This document shows positions 9,331 through 19,177 of a stretch of 64,000 nucleotides of DNA, in pieces. The DNA is from Luteibacter aegosomaticola (GTDB lineage: Bacteria; Pseudomonadota; Gammaproteobacteria; Xanthomonadales; Rhodanobacteraceae). The notes beneath the pieces are model-generated. The model did not search any database, was not told where the DNA came from, and worked only from the letters and a program-made list of their open reading frames with translations. The translations under genes were made by a program, and so were the position numbers. Each line of letters opens with the position of its first letter. The stretch's first letter is position 1. The stretch lies in assembly GCF_023078475.1 (NCBI RefSeq), contig NZ_CP095741.1, positions 2,728,001 through 2,792,000 on the forward strand, given 5' to 3'.

Positions 9331-10155
9331 ATGCGCCGGAGGGTCTTGCCAGGCTTCGGCCTCAGCCTGGGCTATACCGTGACGTGGCTGGGGCTGGTGG
9401 TGCTTCTTCCGCTGGCGGCCCTCGCATGGAAAGCGTCGGATATCGGCACGGCGGGCGTCCTCAAGCTATTCACGTCGCCCCGCACCCTCGCGGCCCTGAA
9501 GCTCAGCTTTGGCGGCGCATTCCTGGCCGCCCTTGCCAACGTTTTCATGGGTCTTATCGTCACCTGGGCCCTCGTACGTTGTCGCTTCCCCGGCCGCCGG
9601 ATCCTCGATGCGCTCATCGACCTTCCTTTCGCCCTGCCCACCGCCGTGGCGGGCATCGCGCTGACCGCGATCTACGCACCCAATGGGTGGATCGGCCAAT
9701 GGTTGGCACCGCTGGGCATCAAGGTCGCGTATACACCGCTCGGCGTGCTTCTCGCGATGGTGTTCGTAGGTTTCCCATTCGTCGTACGCACCTTGCAGCC
9801 GGTACTGCAGTCGCTCGAGCGTGACGTCGAAGACGCCGCCGAGAGCCTCGGCGCGACACCCGGCCAGACGTTCCTGCGCGTCATCCTGCCGCCACTGCTG
9901 CCCACGCTGCTCACAGGCTTCGCCCTGGCACTGGCGCGCGCCGTCGGCGAGTACGGCTCGGTGATCTTCATTGCCGGCAATATCCCCCTCCGGTCGGAAA
10001 TCGCACCCCTCCTCATCGTGCAGCGGCTGGAGGAGTTCGACTATGCCACCGCGGCGGCGCTGGGCGTGGTCATGCTTGCCTTCTCGCTTACCTTGCTCGT
10101 CGCCCTTTCCGCATGGCAGCGCTGGACGCGCCGATGGGCGGAGGTGCCTGCATGA
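9331..10155 (+). CDS. cysT: Sulfate ABC transporter permease CysT (CysU)
   Basis: A 274-residue inner-membrane permease with about six membrane helices and the EAA loop that contacts the ATPase (EDAAESLGATPGQTFLRVILP). The order sbp-cysT-cysW-cysA is the standard sulfate uptake operon. It starts three bases after sbp and its stop overlaps the cysW start (ATGA). Together with CysW it forms the membrane channel for sulfate import into cysteine biosynthesis. Confidence 0.95.
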   Translation: MRRRVLPGFGLSLGYTVTWLGLVVLLPLAALAWKASDIGTAGVLKLFTSPRTLAALKLSFGGAFLAALANVFMGLIVTWALVRCRFPGRRILDALIDLPFALPTAVAGIALTAIYAPNGWIGQWLAPLGIKVAYTPLGVLLAMVFVGFPFVVRTLQPVLQSLERDVEDAAESLGATPGQTFLRVILPPLLPTLLTGFALALARAVGEYGSVIFIAGNIPLRSEIAPLLIVQRLEEFDYATAAALGVVMLAFSLTLLVALSAWQRWTRRWAEVPA

Positions 10156-11015
10156 CGACCTTCCACACAGGGCGCGGCATCAGCATCCGGCGGCGCATGG
10201 GCCGCGCGATGCTCATCCTCATCGCGTGCGCTTTCCTCTGCCTGTTCCTGGTGGTGCCGCTGGCTTCGGTGTTCGTTGAAGCTTTCCGCCAGGGCGCCCA
10301 CGCCTTCCTTGAAAGCATCGACGACCCCGACGCCCTGGCGGCGATCCGGCTCACCTTGTTGGTCGCCGCGATCACCGTGCCACTTAACGTCGTGTTCGGC
10401 GTAGCCGCCGCGTGGGCCATGACCCGCTTCACCTTCCGGGGAAAGGCGTTGCTCGGCGCGCTCATCGACCTGCCGCTCTCTGTCTCACCCGTGGTCTCAG
10501 GCCTTCTCTTCGTTCTGATGTTCGGTGCGCAGGGATGGTTCGGCCCATGGCTCTCGGCGCACGGGGTAACGGTGATCTTCGCAGTGCCGGGGCTTATTCT
10601 CGCGACCCTGTTCATCACCCTGCCCTTCGTCGCGCGCGAACTCATCCCGCTGATGCAAGCCCAGGGCAGTGAAGAGGAAGAGGCGGCGCGCGTGCTGGGG
10701 GCAAGTGGCTTGCAGACGTTCTTCCGGGTCACCTTGCCCAACATCCGCTGGGCGCTCCTCTACGGCGTACTTCTCTGTAACGCCCGCGCCATGGGCGAGT
10801 TCGGCGCGGTGTCGGTCGTTTCCGGGCATATCCGGGGGCTCACGACCACCATGCCGCTCGAAGTCGAGATGCGTTACAACGAGTACAACTACGTGGGCGC
10901 CTTCGCCATCGCCGCGCTACTCGCCCTTCTGGCCCTGCTCACGCTCGCGGTGAAAGCCGCCCTGGAGTGGCGTTACCACGGGGACGCGAACAGCGCACCC
11001 CGCCAGCGCCGCTGA
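10152..11015 (+). CDS. cysW: Sulfate ABC transporter permease CysW
   Basis: A 287-residue permease, paralogous to CysT, with six membrane helices and an EAA loop ([22 protein letters not shown]). The start at 10152 overlaps the cysT stop; an upstream in-frame start at 10113 would lie inside cysT and is rejected. Conserved sulfate-permease segments such as [18 protein letters not shown] are intact. It pairs with CysT in the membrane complex. Confidence 0.95.
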   Translation: MTTFHTGRGISIRRRMGRAMLILIACAFLCLFLVVPLASVFVEAFRQGAHAFLESIDDPDALAAIRLTLLVAAITVPLNVVFGVAAAWAMTRFTFRGKALLGALIDLPLSVSPVVSGLLFVLMFGAQGWFGPWLSAHGVTVIFAVPGLILATLFITLPFVARELIPLMQAQGSEEEEAARVLGASGLQTFFRVTLPNIRWALLYGVLLCNARAMGEFGAVSVVSGHIRGLTTTMPLEVEMRYNEYNYVGAFAIAALLALLALLTLAVKAALEWRYHGDANSAPRQRR

Positions 11016-11023
11016 GAACCTCC

Positions 11024-12148
11024 ATGACCCTGGCACTCAAGCATCTGTCCCGCCGATTCACCGATACCGCGGCGCTCGACGATGTCAGCCTGGACATCGC
11101 GCCGGGCGAATTCGTCGCACTCGTCGGGCCCTCGGGCTCGGGCAAGACCACGCTGCTACGCATCCTCGCCGGGCTCGACTACCCCGACGCGGGGCGCGTC
11201 ACCCAGAACGGCGACGACTTCCTCGCCGCCACCGCCCGCGAACGGAATGTCGGCCTCGTCTTTCAGCACTACGCCTTGTTTCGCCACCTCACCGTCAGCG
11301 AGAACGTGGCCTTCGGCCTTCGCGTGCGTCCACGCAAGCGTCGGCCTTCACGAGCCGACATCCGTACGCGTGTCGAGGCGCTACTGGCACGCGTGCAGCT
11401 ATCGGATCTGGCCAAGCGTTATCCGAGCCAGCTCTCCGGGGGCCAACGACAGCGCGTGGCCCTTGCCCGTGCGTTGGCCGTCGAGCCCGAGGTACTGCTG
11501 CTCGACGAGCCGTTCGGCGCGTTGGATGCACAGGTGCGAACAGCGCTGCGCCGCTGGCTCCGCGAGCTCCACGAAGAACTGAAGCTCACCACGGTCTTCG
11601 TCACGCACGACCAGGAAGAGGCGCTTGAACTCGCCGACCGGATCGTCGTCATGAACCGTGGCCGGATCGAACAGGTGGGCACGCCGGAGGCGATCTACCA
11701 CGAGCCCGCCACGCCGTTCGTGTGCGAGTTCGTCGGCCGCACCAATCGCATTGCCTTGCGGCGCGAGGGCCACACCTGGGCGGCGGGCGCATGGTCCACG
11801 CCGGCCGGCACCACGGGCGGCCGCTTTGCGTCGGCCGTGGCCTATATCCGGCCCGAGCATCTCGCCCTGACGGTGCCGGAAGGACAGCCCGCATGGCAGG
11901 CACGGCTACGGCACATCTACCTCGCGGGCAGCGTGGCGCATCTCGACATCCACGTGGCCGACATTGACCAGACGCTCGAAGTCGACGTCGCGAGCGAAGA
12001 TCTTGGCCGCCTGGCACTCGTGCAGGGCGCTGCGCTTCGCGTTGCTCCCACCCGGTTTGTCGCCTTTCCCCTGGACGACGAACAGAGCGACGCACCTGTG
12101 ATCAGCGAACGCTGGGGCGCCGCGTTAGCCATTGATTCGAGGAGCTGA
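11024..12148 (+). CDS. cysA: Sulfate ABC transporter ATP-binding protein CysA
   Basis: A 374-residue ABC ATPase with Walker [11 protein letters not shown]-loop VFQHYALF, signature LSGGQRQR, Walker B VLLLDEP and H-loop VTHDQEEA, followed by a C-terminal regulatory (TOBE-like) region from about residue 235. It powers import through CysT/CysW. I chose the ATG at 11024, eight bases after the cysW stop. It closes the operon, and a strong hairpin follows 20 bp later. Confidence 0.95.
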   Translation: MTLALKHLSRRFTDTAALDDVSLDIAPGEFVALVGPSGSGKTTLLRILAGLDYPDAGRVTQNGDDFLAATARERNVGLVFQHYALFRHLTVSENVAFGLRVRPRKRRPSRADIRTRVEALLARVQLSDLAKRYPSQLSGGQRQRVALARALAVEPEVLLLDEPFGALDAQVRTALRRWLRELHEELKLTTVFVTHDQEEALELADRIVVMNRGRIEQVGTPEAIYHEPATPFVCEFVGRTNRIALRREGHTWAAGAWSTPAGTTGGRFASAVAYIRPEHLALTVPEGQPAWQARLRHIYLAGSVAHLDIHVADIDQTLEVDVASEDLGRLALVQGAALRVAPTRFVAFPLDDEQSDAPVISERWGAALAIDSRS

Positions 12149-12167
12149 CGGTCCCACCTTCCGCCAC

Positions 12168-12197
12168 GCGGCGCCGGTGACAAGACACCGGCGCCGC
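12168..12197. terminator. GC-rich hairpin between convergent cysA and cytochrome c genes
   Basis: A perfect 12-bp inverted repeat (GCGGCGCCGGTG with six-base loop ACAAGA) sits between the convergent cysA and cytochrome c genes. There is no long T-run on either side, so it may act as a bidirectional terminator or only protect the 3' ends. Confidence 0.6.
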
Positions 12198-12204
12198 ACT
12201 GCGA

Positions 12205-13629
12205 TCAGGCCTTACGCTTCCGCCGCCGCGTCATGGCCACGACGAGCCAAAGCACGAGCGCAACCACAAGTACACCGCCAGGCACCAGGAACGGCGTAAG
12301 GCGAAGCAGGAGTGGTTTCGGCCCACCGGCCCGAATACCCGCGACGGTATCCGCACTCACCTGCACATCCGGGTTACCGAAGTGCTGCTCTACATAGGTG
12401 GCGACAGCCGCCACCTGCGCATCGCTTAGGTCACGGGCAAACGCCGGCATGGCCACATGCAGGTCAGCGCCCTTGCGGTCGATGCCATGCAGGATCGCCA
12501 TGACCAGGTTATCCGGTGCCGACATACCCACTGCACGGTTATGGCTCAGCGACGGGAAGTACTGGTTCTGCGTACCCAGGCCATCAGGCTGATGGCAGCT
12601 GGCACACGCACCGGCATAGAGCGTCGCGCCATCCGTGGTGGTTGCCACGCGCAGGGCCTCGGGATCCACCGCACCATCCGGACGCACCGGCTCGCGCTCG
12701 CCCAGCGCGGGGATCGCACGCGCACCGGCGTACTCGAAAGCAGCCTTCGTATCGTTCGGGTCGCGGATGCCCCTCACGGTCTTCAGGTACGCCGCCATCG
12801 CGTACAGATCGTCGTCCGACAGATGGCTGAGGCTCTGTTCCACCGCCTCGGCCATGCCACCGCCCGCCTGACCCTTGCCCTTGACGTGGCCGTTCTTCAG
12901 GTAGGCCGCGATGTCGTCCTCCGACCACGCACCGATGCCGCTGACGGCGTCGGACGTGATGTTCGGCGCGATCCAGCCATCGACCTTGGCACCGGACAGG
13001 TAAGCGCTGGCATCTTCGGCCATCAGGAACGTACGCGGCGAGTGGCACGAGCTGCAGTGGCCCAGCGTATCCACGAGGTAGTGGCCACGCGCGACGCGGG
13101 CGTCTTCACTGCCTTGCGCCGGGTGCATCCCGTTGCCCAGGTACAGTAGGTTCCAGCCTGCCATCGTCCAACGCATGCTGTACGGGAACGGCAGCTTCGT
13201 TGCCGGGACCGTGTTGTCGTCAGCCTTCACTCCCTGGGTGAAGTAGACATACAGCGCGTGCACGTCGTCATCCGTCAGGCCGGCGTATGCCGTGTATGGC
13301 ATGGCCGGATAGAGGTGTTCGCCCCTGGCATTGATGCCCTTGCGCAGCGCGTCGGCGAACTGCGCTTCACTGTACCCGCCAATGCCATGGCTGTTCGACG
13401 GCGTGATGTTGGACGCATAGATATTGCCCATCGGCGAACCGATGGCGCGGCCGCCCGCGTACTGATGCGACGCATCCGAGGTATGGCAGGCAGCGCAATC
13501 AGCCGCCGTGGCGACCATCTTGCCGCGGGCGATCAGGTCGCTGTCCTGCGCGTGGGCGCCCAGCGCCAGCGCACCGGCCACCACGATGGCCGCGCGGCCC
13601 AGCCAATGTGACGTGAGGTTCACTCGCAT
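12205..13629 (-). CDS. Tri-heme cytochrome c subunit of a membrane-bound dehydrogenase
   Basis: A 474-residue secreted protein with a signal peptide (about 1-27), three c-type heme sites (CAACH at residues 45-49, CSSCH near 190, CASCH near 330), each in a cytochrome c domain, and a C-terminal membrane helix (about 445-467) before an RRRKRKA tail. This is the electron-transfer subunit of the sorbitol/gluconate/alcohol dehydrogenase class: it takes electrons from the flavin subunit and passes them to the quinone pool. The start at 13629 overlaps the GMC stop by one base (TGATG), so it is coupled. The longer frame to 13764 lies inside the GMC gene and is rejected. Confidence 0.93.
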   Translation of the reverse strand: MRVNLTSHWLGRAAIVVAGALALGAHAQDSDLIARGKMVATAADCAACHTSDASHQYAGGRAIGSPMGNIYASNITPSNSHGIGGYSEAQFADALRKGINARGEHLYPAMPYTAYAGLTDDDVHALYVYFTQGVKADDNTVPATKLPFPYSMRWTMAGWNLLYLGNGMHPAQGSEDARVARGHYLVDTLGHCSSCHSPRTFLMAEDASAYLSGAKVDGWIAPNITSDAVSGIGAWSEDDIAAYLKNGHVKGKGQAGGGMAEAVEQSLSHLSDDDLYAMAAYLKTVRGIRDPNDTKAAFEYAGARAIPALGEREPVRPDGAVDPEALRVATTTDGATLYAGACASCHQPDGLGTQNQYFPSLSHNRAVGMSAPDNLVMAILHGIDRKGADLHVAMPAFARDLSDAQVAAVATYVEQHFGNPDVQVSADTVAGIRAGGPKPLLLRLTPFLVPGGVLVVALVLWLVVAMTRRRKRKA

Positions 13630-15215
13630 CAGATTTCCTTGTTGATCGTGTCGGCAATGCGGATCGACAACGCCACGCCGGTAAGCGTGGGGTTGATCAC
13701 GCCCGAAGCAGGAATGACGCCGGTCGTCGCCAGGAACAGGTTGTCGTGGTCGTGGGTGCGGCAATCGCCGTTCACCACGGAGTCCTTCGGATCGCTGCCC
13801 ATGATCACCGAGCCCATGATGTGGTCGCGGTTCTGCCAGCCGGACTCGTCCTCGATGACCTCGGCGTTGAAGATCTTCGCGAAGCGGGCGTAATCCTTCT
13901 TCGCGACTTCCTTGCCAGCCTTCACGTAGTCGTCGACGTCGTAGTTCACGCGCAGCATGGGGATGCCAAGGGCATCCTTCTTGTCGCTCGGCGTCACCCG
14001 GTTGGTCGGGCTGGGCAGCATTTCGAACACGGTTCCCACGTCGATCCAGCGTGCGGCGTCGTGGCGGATGCGCTCATCCAGTTCCGGACCGATCACGCCC
14101 TGCTTGAGCAAGCGCTCGGTGATCGTGCGGTTCGGCACGGCATTCGACATGGAATGCTTCACCGCGGAATGCTGCTTGCGGAAATCGCCATCGCGCCAGT
14201 TGAAAATGCCACCCTGCTGAACGGCACCGCGCCCCGGCCACAGCGGCTCGTCGCCGATCATCAGCAGGCCGATACCGGTGTGGTCCATGAGGTTGCGGCC
14301 CACCTGGTCCGACGAGTTGGCCACGTCGGACATCAGCAGCAGTTTCGGCGTCTCCAGGCCATGCGCGGCAACCACGAAGTAGCGCGCCGTGAGGCGCACA
14401 TCGCTGCCGTCCGGCTTGCGGTAGTGCACCGCGACGATCTTGTTCCCCGCGCCCTTTTCCAGCTTGTACGCGGTGGCCTCGGTGATCAGCTTCGCGCCTG
14501 CGTTCTCCGCATGCGTGGCATGCATGTCGCCGCTGTACATCGCACCAATCGGGCACACCGGCATGCAGTTGTTGTTGCCACAGCAGGCCGGGCGGCCGTC
14601 GTAGGGCTTGGTCACGCGGCCGTTCGGCTCGTGGATATAGTGATAACCCTCGGGCGCGAGGCGCTTCACGAGCTGCTGGTTCATGTAGGTCGTGGCATCG
14701 GGCGGCAGCGGGTAGCCCTTCGAGCGCGGCGGCCACGCCTTGCCGCCCTGCCCGCTCTGGTCTTCCTCACCGTTGCCCGCCACGCCCAACGCCTCTTCGG
14801 CGCGCTGGTAATACGGCTCGAGCGTGTCGTAATCGATCGGCCAGTCGCGGCCCACGCCATAGAGCGTCTTCAGCTTCATGTCGTTCGGCAGGTAGCGCCA
14901 GCACGCCGCGGCCCAGTGCCACGTGGTGCCGCCGACCAGCTTCAGCATGCCGGGGCGGAAGTCGAACGAGCCGGTGTTTTCCAGGTACTCCGGATCGTAC
15001 GACGTGTGCGCCCAGGGCTCGTTCGGATAGGGGTCGTTGAAGTTGGCTTTGCGCGACGAGGTGCGGAAGTTCTCGAGGATCTTCCAGCGCGGGATGCGCG
15101 AGCCGGCTTCAAGCAGGATGACGGAGCGGCCCTGTTTCGCGAGTTCGTAGGCGGCGTTGCTGCCAAGCGCGCCCGAACCGATCACGACAACATCGGCGTC
15201 GTAAGTGGTAGTCAT
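13629..15215 (-). CDS. GMC-family FAD dehydrogenase, large subunit of a periplasmic sugar/polyol dehydrogenase
   Basis: A 528-residue flavoprotein with the FAD-binding dinucleotide fold at the N-terminus (VVIGSGALGSNAAYELA, then LLEAG) and GMC C-terminal motifs (HDNLFLATTGVIPASGVINP). A CPIGAMYSG segment containing clustered cysteines matches the gluconate/sorbitol/fructose dehydrogenase branch. It has no signal peptide of its own and would be co-exported with the Tat-type small subunit encoded just upstream. It oxidises a sugar, polyol or sugar acid in the periplasm; the substrate cannot be assigned. Start at ATG 15215. Confidence 0.92.
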   Translation of the reverse strand: MTTTYDADVVVIGSGALGSNAAYELAKQGRSVILLEAGSRIPRWKILENFRTSSRKANFNDPYPNEPWAHTSYDPEYLENTGSFDFRPGMLKLVGGTTWHWAAACWRYLPNDMKLKTLYGVGRDWPIDYDTLEPYYQRAEEALGVAGNGEEDQSGQGGKAWPPRSKGYPLPPDATTYMNQQLVKRLAPEGYHYIHEPNGRVTKPYDGRPACCGNNNCMPVCPIGAMYSGDMHATHAENAGAKLITEATAYKLEKGAGNKIVAVHYRKPDGSDVRLTARYFVVAAHGLETPKLLLMSDVANSSDQVGRNLMDHTGIGLLMIGDEPLWPGRGAVQQGGIFNWRDGDFRKQHSAVKHSMSNAVPNRTITERLLKQGVIGPELDERIRHDAARWIDVGTVFEMLPSPTNRVTPSDKKDALGIPMLRVNYDVDDYVKAGKEVAKKDYARFAKIFNAEVIEDESGWQNRDHIMGSVIMGSDPKDSVVNGDCRTHDHDNLFLATTGVIPASGVINPTLTGVALSIRIADTINKEI

Positions 15216-15235
15216 GGTGGTGTTCCTTGCGCGGC

Positions 15236-15817
15236 TCAGTCGGTCGCGATGCTGGCGGGCGCCGCGGCCCAGTAGTCGGTACCTGCGCGGGCGTAGGTGG
15301 GGATCACGGTGACATCGCGGGTCGGCTCGAACATGAGCGCACCGGTGTACGTGATGAACTGGGTATCGTCCTTGACGGCAAGGCCCACCGGGGTGCCGGT
15401 GTAGCCGAGATACCAACCGCTGACGATGCTGACCGCGAGCGCCTTAAGCGCGGCGTCGTTGTCGACAGCCGAACCCTTGAAGCGGCGCATATCCGTGATG
15501 CCCGCGGCATCCATCGCACGGACCAGGCCGGTAACCTTTTCGCCAAAGGCGCGATCGCCCCGTGCCAGCGCCGCGAAGAGGCGCGCTGAGATATCCGACG
15601 GAAGATGCTCGCGGCCCGTGAGGCGCTGGCCGAGCTTGAGGAAGGCATCGAGTTCGGCCGGACTAGCCTGCGCGGGCGATGCGGCGTAGGCCATGCGGGC
15701 CCAGGGAAGAAGTGCACCGGCGGCGGCCACGAGGCCGGCGGATACAAGCACGCGGCGACGTGCTGGGTTTTCAGGCAAAGCGTCGCCTGCCCCCGATGGA
15801 ACATGGGGTTTAGACAT
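15236..15817 (-). CDS. FAD-SLDH family small (gamma) subunit with Tat signal
   Basis: A 193-residue protein starting at ATG 15817. The N-terminus has a twin-arginine type signal (ARRRVLVSAGLVAAAGALLPW), and the remainder matches the small subunit of membrane-bound FAD sorbitol/gluconate dehydrogenases (LTGREHLPSDISARLFAAL, SGWYLGYTG). It probably helps fold and export the GMC subunit, 20 bp downstream. The three genes form one operon in the order small subunit, flavoprotein, cytochrome c, downstream of a LacI-type regulator on the same strand. Confidence 0.88.
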   Translation of the reverse strand: MSKPHVPSGAGDALPENPARRRVLVSAGLVAAAGALLPWARMAYAASPAQASPAELDAFLKLGQRLTGREHLPSDISARLFAALARGDRAFGEKVTGLVRAMDAAGITDMRRFKGSAVDNDAALKALAVSIVSGWYLGYTGTPVGLAVKDDTQFITYTGALMFEPTRDVTVIPTYARAGTDYWAAAPASIATD

Positions 15818-15885
15818 GGATGAGGCTTCCTTTTGCGACGGCTGAGGAGCGGGAGAACCCTGAAAGTATGAACAGCGGTGCTGAG

Positions 15886-15920
15886 GTAAAACCGTCAATG
15901 CGGGAAATTGATGGTTTTAC
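15886..15920. repeat. Near-perfect 14-bp inverted repeat between the LacI-type gene and the dehydrogenase operon
   Basis: GTAAAACCGTCAAT and its near-complement ATTGATGGTTTTAC (one G/T difference) are separated by seven bases. The right arm ends one base before the LacI-family stop codon. It could be a terminator for that gene or a regulator-binding operator for the operon; no T-run follows, so an operator role is as likely. A second, shorter symmetry (GGTTT-N6-AAACC) overlaps the right arm. Confidence 0.5.
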
Positions 15921-15921
15921 G

Positions 15922-16947
15922 TCAAACCACGTCAGGCAGGTTCTCGCGCATCACGATGCTCGTCGGCTGCAGCATCGGCGACGGCGCCGCCGCTCGACCA
16001 AAGCGTGCCAGCACGTGCTGGAGCGCGCGTGCGGCCTGTCCGGCAAGGTTCTGGTCGAGCACGGCATCCATGTGGCCCAGCTCCAGCAAGCGTCGGTTAC
16101 TGCTGGTCAGGTCGTGGCCGATGAAGATCACATCATGGGGCTTCGTCTCGGCCATCAGCACCTCAGCGACGCCCTCGTCGCCCACGGAGGTGTTGTAGAT
16201 GCCACGCAACCCCGGCACGGCGCGCAGTACATCGCGGGTGATGTCGGCCGTGCTGCCAGGATCCTCGCGACTGTCACCGCGCGCGATGATGCGCACGTTC
16301 GGGAAGTGCTGGCGCAGCACCTGGGCAAAACCGCGTTCGCGCTGCTCATGGCTGCGGAAATGGTGGTAGCCCTTGATGATCAGCACCGGCCCACCCTGCG
16401 GGCCGAGGAACCGCCCCATCAATTCGCCAGCCAATCGACCGGCCGCCTCGGTATCCGTGCCCACGTACGCCATGCGACCACTACCAGGAATGTCGGACGC
16501 CAGCGTCACCACGGGACACTGCGAGCTCACGCGCCGCACCGCATCGCGCACCACCGGATGATCGTGCGTGGTCAGCACCAGGGCATCGGCATCACGCGCC
16601 AGCGCCTCGATCTGCTCCGCGATGGCCGCGGGCTCGATGCTATCGAAGGTGTGCACGGCGCAACGCACCTTGAGCTGGTGCATGGCCACCTCGTGGCCGC
16701 CGAAGCGTAGCGCCAGCTCCTTGTAGAAATGGATGGTCGGCGACTGCATGAGGATCGGCACATTGAGCCAGCGCGCTGGCGGCGTCTCGATCACCCGGTT
16801 GATCTTGAGCCGCTTGGCCGCTTCGAGCACCAGCGATTGCGCACGCTCACTGACTCCGCCGCGCCCGTTGAGCACCCGGTCGACCGTGGCCGGGCTGACA
16901 TGGGCGGCGGCGGCGAGGTCGATGATGCGGGCTTTCTGCTTTGGCAT
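15922..16947 (-). CDS. LacI-family transcriptional regulator
   Basis: A 341-residue protein with an N-terminal LacI helix-turn-helix (IIDLAAAAHVSPATVDRVLNG) and a periplasmic-binding-protein-like sugar domain. The C-terminal region (ADALVLTTHDHP, GIYNTSVGDEGVAEVL, DQNLAGQAARALQ) matches the RbsR-like branch that binds pentoses or polyols. Start at ATG 16947; the earlier in-frame start at 16974 lacks support. It lies directly upstream of the dehydrogenase operon on the same strand and probably controls it in response to its sugar substrate. Confidence 0.88.
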   Translation of the reverse strand: MPKQKARIIDLAAAAHVSPATVDRVLNGRGGVSERAQSLVLEAAKRLKINRVIETPPARWLNVPILMQSPTIHFYKELALRFGGHEVAMHQLKVRCAVHTFDSIEPAAIAEQIEALARDADALVLTTHDHPVVRDAVRRVSSQCPVVTLASDIPGSGRMAYVGTDTEAAGRLAGELMGRFLGPQGGPVLIIKGYHHFRSHEQRERGFAQVLRQHFPNVRIIARGDSREDPGSTADITRDVLRAVPGLRGIYNTSVGDEGVAEVLMAETKPHDVIFIGHDLTSSNRRLLELGHMDAVLDQNLAGQAARALQHVLARFGRAAAPSPMLQPTSIVMRENLPDVV

Positions 16948-17028
16948 GGCGCTAAAATTTGATGCAGTGCACAAATTCTAGCACTGTTGTGTGCGCATGC
17001 CTTTCCTGCTGCTTTCCCGCGCGACGGG

Positions 17029-18909
17029 TTATCGCTGCCGATCGAGGTTTTCGGTAAGTATCCGGCGCACCTCCAGCACGGCCTGCGGCGTCTCCTGCAC
17101 GCTGTGCCCAAACACGATCACCTTCTCACTGGCTGCACCAGCGAGGTGCGAACTCCAGTACGGAACGAGGCCGTCATCGCTATCTTCCAACGGACCTTCC
17201 GGGTTGCGACGGGCAATGATCGAGTGGTAACGCACGGTGGGGTCGATAGGCAGTTTGGCAGCCGCGCGGACGAACGCATCATCCGCCCGCAGGTTATCGA
17301 TACTGTTAGGCACCAACGCGACCTTCTTCCCCTGCGCATCGCCGTCATCCCCCGCCAGGTCGGCGAGCATGCCGCCGAAGCGGGTCACGACCGCCGCCGG
17401 CAAGCGGATCAGGTTCGAGAGCAGGCGCGAAAGCCGGTTGGTCGCGAAGTCCGTCCCGCGATGCGGGGCCGCGATGAAGATGGCTTCATCGAAGTTGGGG
17501 AGCGCCGTGAAGCGCAGGTAGGGATCGATATCCCTGGCGCGCCGCGCGATATACGCCTTCTTGCGTGCATTGCCCTGGGTAATGTCATTCACGATCAGGT
17601 CGCCCGACGAGGACACCATGAGGCGTGCCAGGATGCCGCCCATGCTGTGCCCGATGATGACCATGTGTTGTGACGCGACCGCCTGCCCACCCGGGTCGAA
17701 ATGCGCCAGCGTCCGAGCGAAGGCATCACGTATCGCCCGGTTATTCAGCGGCAGCGGCATGTTGGTCGGGTAGTAGACCTGCCACACCTGGAAATGCCTG
17801 CGCAGTCGCTCGTCGCCCAGGATGTCATTCGCCACGTTCACCCAAGCCTCCGGACTGGAAGCAAGGCCGTGTAGCAGCAGGATCACACGGCGGTTGGGGT
17901 CATACGGCTGCATCAGGTAGATACGCGGCTGGCTGATACCGCGCGATCGCCCGAACAACGTGGCAAGCGACTGCGTCGCAAAGCCGGAACGCGCCAGCCA
18001 GAGTCCGTAGCCCGCCGTGAAATTGCCCGCCAGCGGCACCGTGGTGTTGCCTACCGAAACGGTCGCATCACGGAACGGGTCATGCCCCTCCAGCACGGCA
18101 TCGCGTGCGTGGAGTACCTCGTCGAGGGTATCGCCGGAGAATCGGAGGAATGCCGTGGCTGAAGGCGTAGGCATGGCCTGGTAAGCGCGATCGGTCGTCG
18201 CGCCGTCCTCGGGCCGGACATCGACCACGAGTTCCGCGCCCAGGCCGTCACGCCGGTAGGTGCTGCGGATGCCGTTGAAGCGCAATGCCGATGCCGCAAC
18301 GACTTCGCGCGGCCGTTCGTTCGCCCACGACAGGCTATGGAGGTCCACGACCACATGGGTAGACCCCACGTCCGTCGCCAGCGCGACGCCGGGGCGCTCA
18401 CGTGCCCGATGTCCCAGGTCGATCGCGAACTGCTGAACGGCGTAGTTGTAATAGTCACGCACCTGGGTCTGGCGATCCTCGAACGCGCGCGCGGACGCAT
18501 CGCGCTCGCTGAAGAACAGATACGCGTAGGCGTGGCGGGCCACCTCGAAATACGCCTGATCCCGCGCGAGCTCAGCCGGCGCACCCACACCGAACTCGCC
18601 ACGCGTCGCCCTCGCCAACCATAGTTCCGCGATGGCCGATTGCCTGCGCTCCTCCGCCATGGGTGAAACCGCTGCAAGCGCATCGATACACGGCAACGGC
18701 GCGCGTTCGCACGGCTCGTCGTCGAGGCCGGCCATGGCGAGGGTTTCGGCCGTCTGGCCGCTGAGATGGCGGCCGGAAAGGATGTCGCCCCGGCGCTGGG
18801 CGATGTAATCGCGCGGGGACACATCGCCCACGGTGACCATGGCGCAACCGGCGGAAAGCACGATGGCACCGAGCAACACGGCCCGGACGAACCACCGCTC
18901 GACGAGCAT
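17029..18909 (-). CDS. Lipoprotein alpha/beta hydrolase (lipase/esterase type)
   Basis: A 626-residue protein (ATG 18909; a GTG at 18921 is possible) with a lipoprotein signal ending in the lipobox LSAGC near residue 22. The first half is a helical, poorly conserved region. The second half is an alpha/beta hydrolase with oxyanion segment LLLHGLASS, nucleophile Ser in VIIGHSMGGI, a C-terminal Asp candidate (EDSDDGLVPYWSSHL) and His in IVFGHSVQE. This fits an outer- or inner-membrane anchored esterase or lipase. The substrate is unknown. It follows a small 59-residue frame by 19 bp. Confidence 0.88.
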   Translation of the reverse strand: MLVERWFVRAVLLGAIVLSAGCAMVTVGDVSPRDYIAQRRGDILSGRHLSGQTAETLAMAGLDDEPCERAPLPCIDALAAVSPMAEERRQSAIAELWLARATRGEFGVGAPAELARDQAYFEVARHAYAYLFFSERDASARAFEDRQTQVRDYYNYAVQQFAIDLGHRARERPGVALATDVGSTHVVVDLHSLSWANERPREVVAASALRFNGIRSTYRRDGLGAELVVDVRPEDGATTDRAYQAMPTPSATAFLRFSGDTLDEVLHARDAVLEGHDPFRDATVSVGNTTVPLAGNFTAGYGLWLARSGFATQSLATLFGRSRGISQPRIYLMQPYDPNRRVILLLHGLASSPEAWVNVANDILGDERLRRHFQVWQVYYPTNMPLPLNNRAIRDAFARTLAHFDPGGQAVASQHMVIIGHSMGGILARLMVSSSGDLIVNDITQGNARKKAYIARRARDIDPYLRFTALPNFDEAIFIAAPHRGTDFATNRLSRLLSNLIRLPAAVVTRFGGMLADLAGDDGDAQGKKVALVPNSIDNLRADDAFVRAAAKLPIDPTVRYHSIIARRNPEGPLEDSDDGLVPYWSSHLAGAASEKVIVFGHSVQETPQAVLEVRRILTENLDRQR

Positions 18910-18928
18910 CCGGCAAGCCACTCCGGGT

Positions 18929-19108
18929 TTACTGGCCGGAACGAAGGCGGGCGCGACGAATCAGGGTGACGGGCGCTGCCGCGACCTTGCCACCCTGTTC
19001 CGCGCCGGGCCCAACGGCCTTCGGGAGCGTCGCATCACTCGTCGGCGGAACGGCAGGTGCCTTCCCATGCGGCCGCTTACCCTTGGGCTTGCTGTCGTTC
19101 TTATCCAT
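18929..19108 (-). CDS. Possible 59-residue basic, proline-rich protein
   Basis: ATG at 19108 opens a 59-codon frame, rich in Lys, Pro and Ala (MDKNDSKPKGKRPHGKAPAV at the start), ending in TAA at 18929. It lies between the SDR gene and the hydrolase on the same strand, with GGGA nine bases before the start. It is short, compositionally biased and without a recognised family, so it may be a leader or a chance frame. It is the only frame that fills this gap. Confidence 0.4.
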   Translation of the reverse strand: MDKNDSKPKGKRPHGKAPAVPPTSDATLPKAVGPGAEQGGKVAAAPVTLIRRARLRSGQ

Positions 19109-19177
19109 ACGCGTCCCAGTGGCCGAGGGTGCATTGTCCTCCCAAGGCCACGCCAGCCGTCAACCCGGCCCAGCGCC

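Noticed and set aside
13746..15275. Plus-strand frame of 509 codons
   Set aside because: It overlaps the GMC dehydrogenase, has no domain pattern and is rich in Arg/His/Val as expected of an antisense frame in high-GC DNA.
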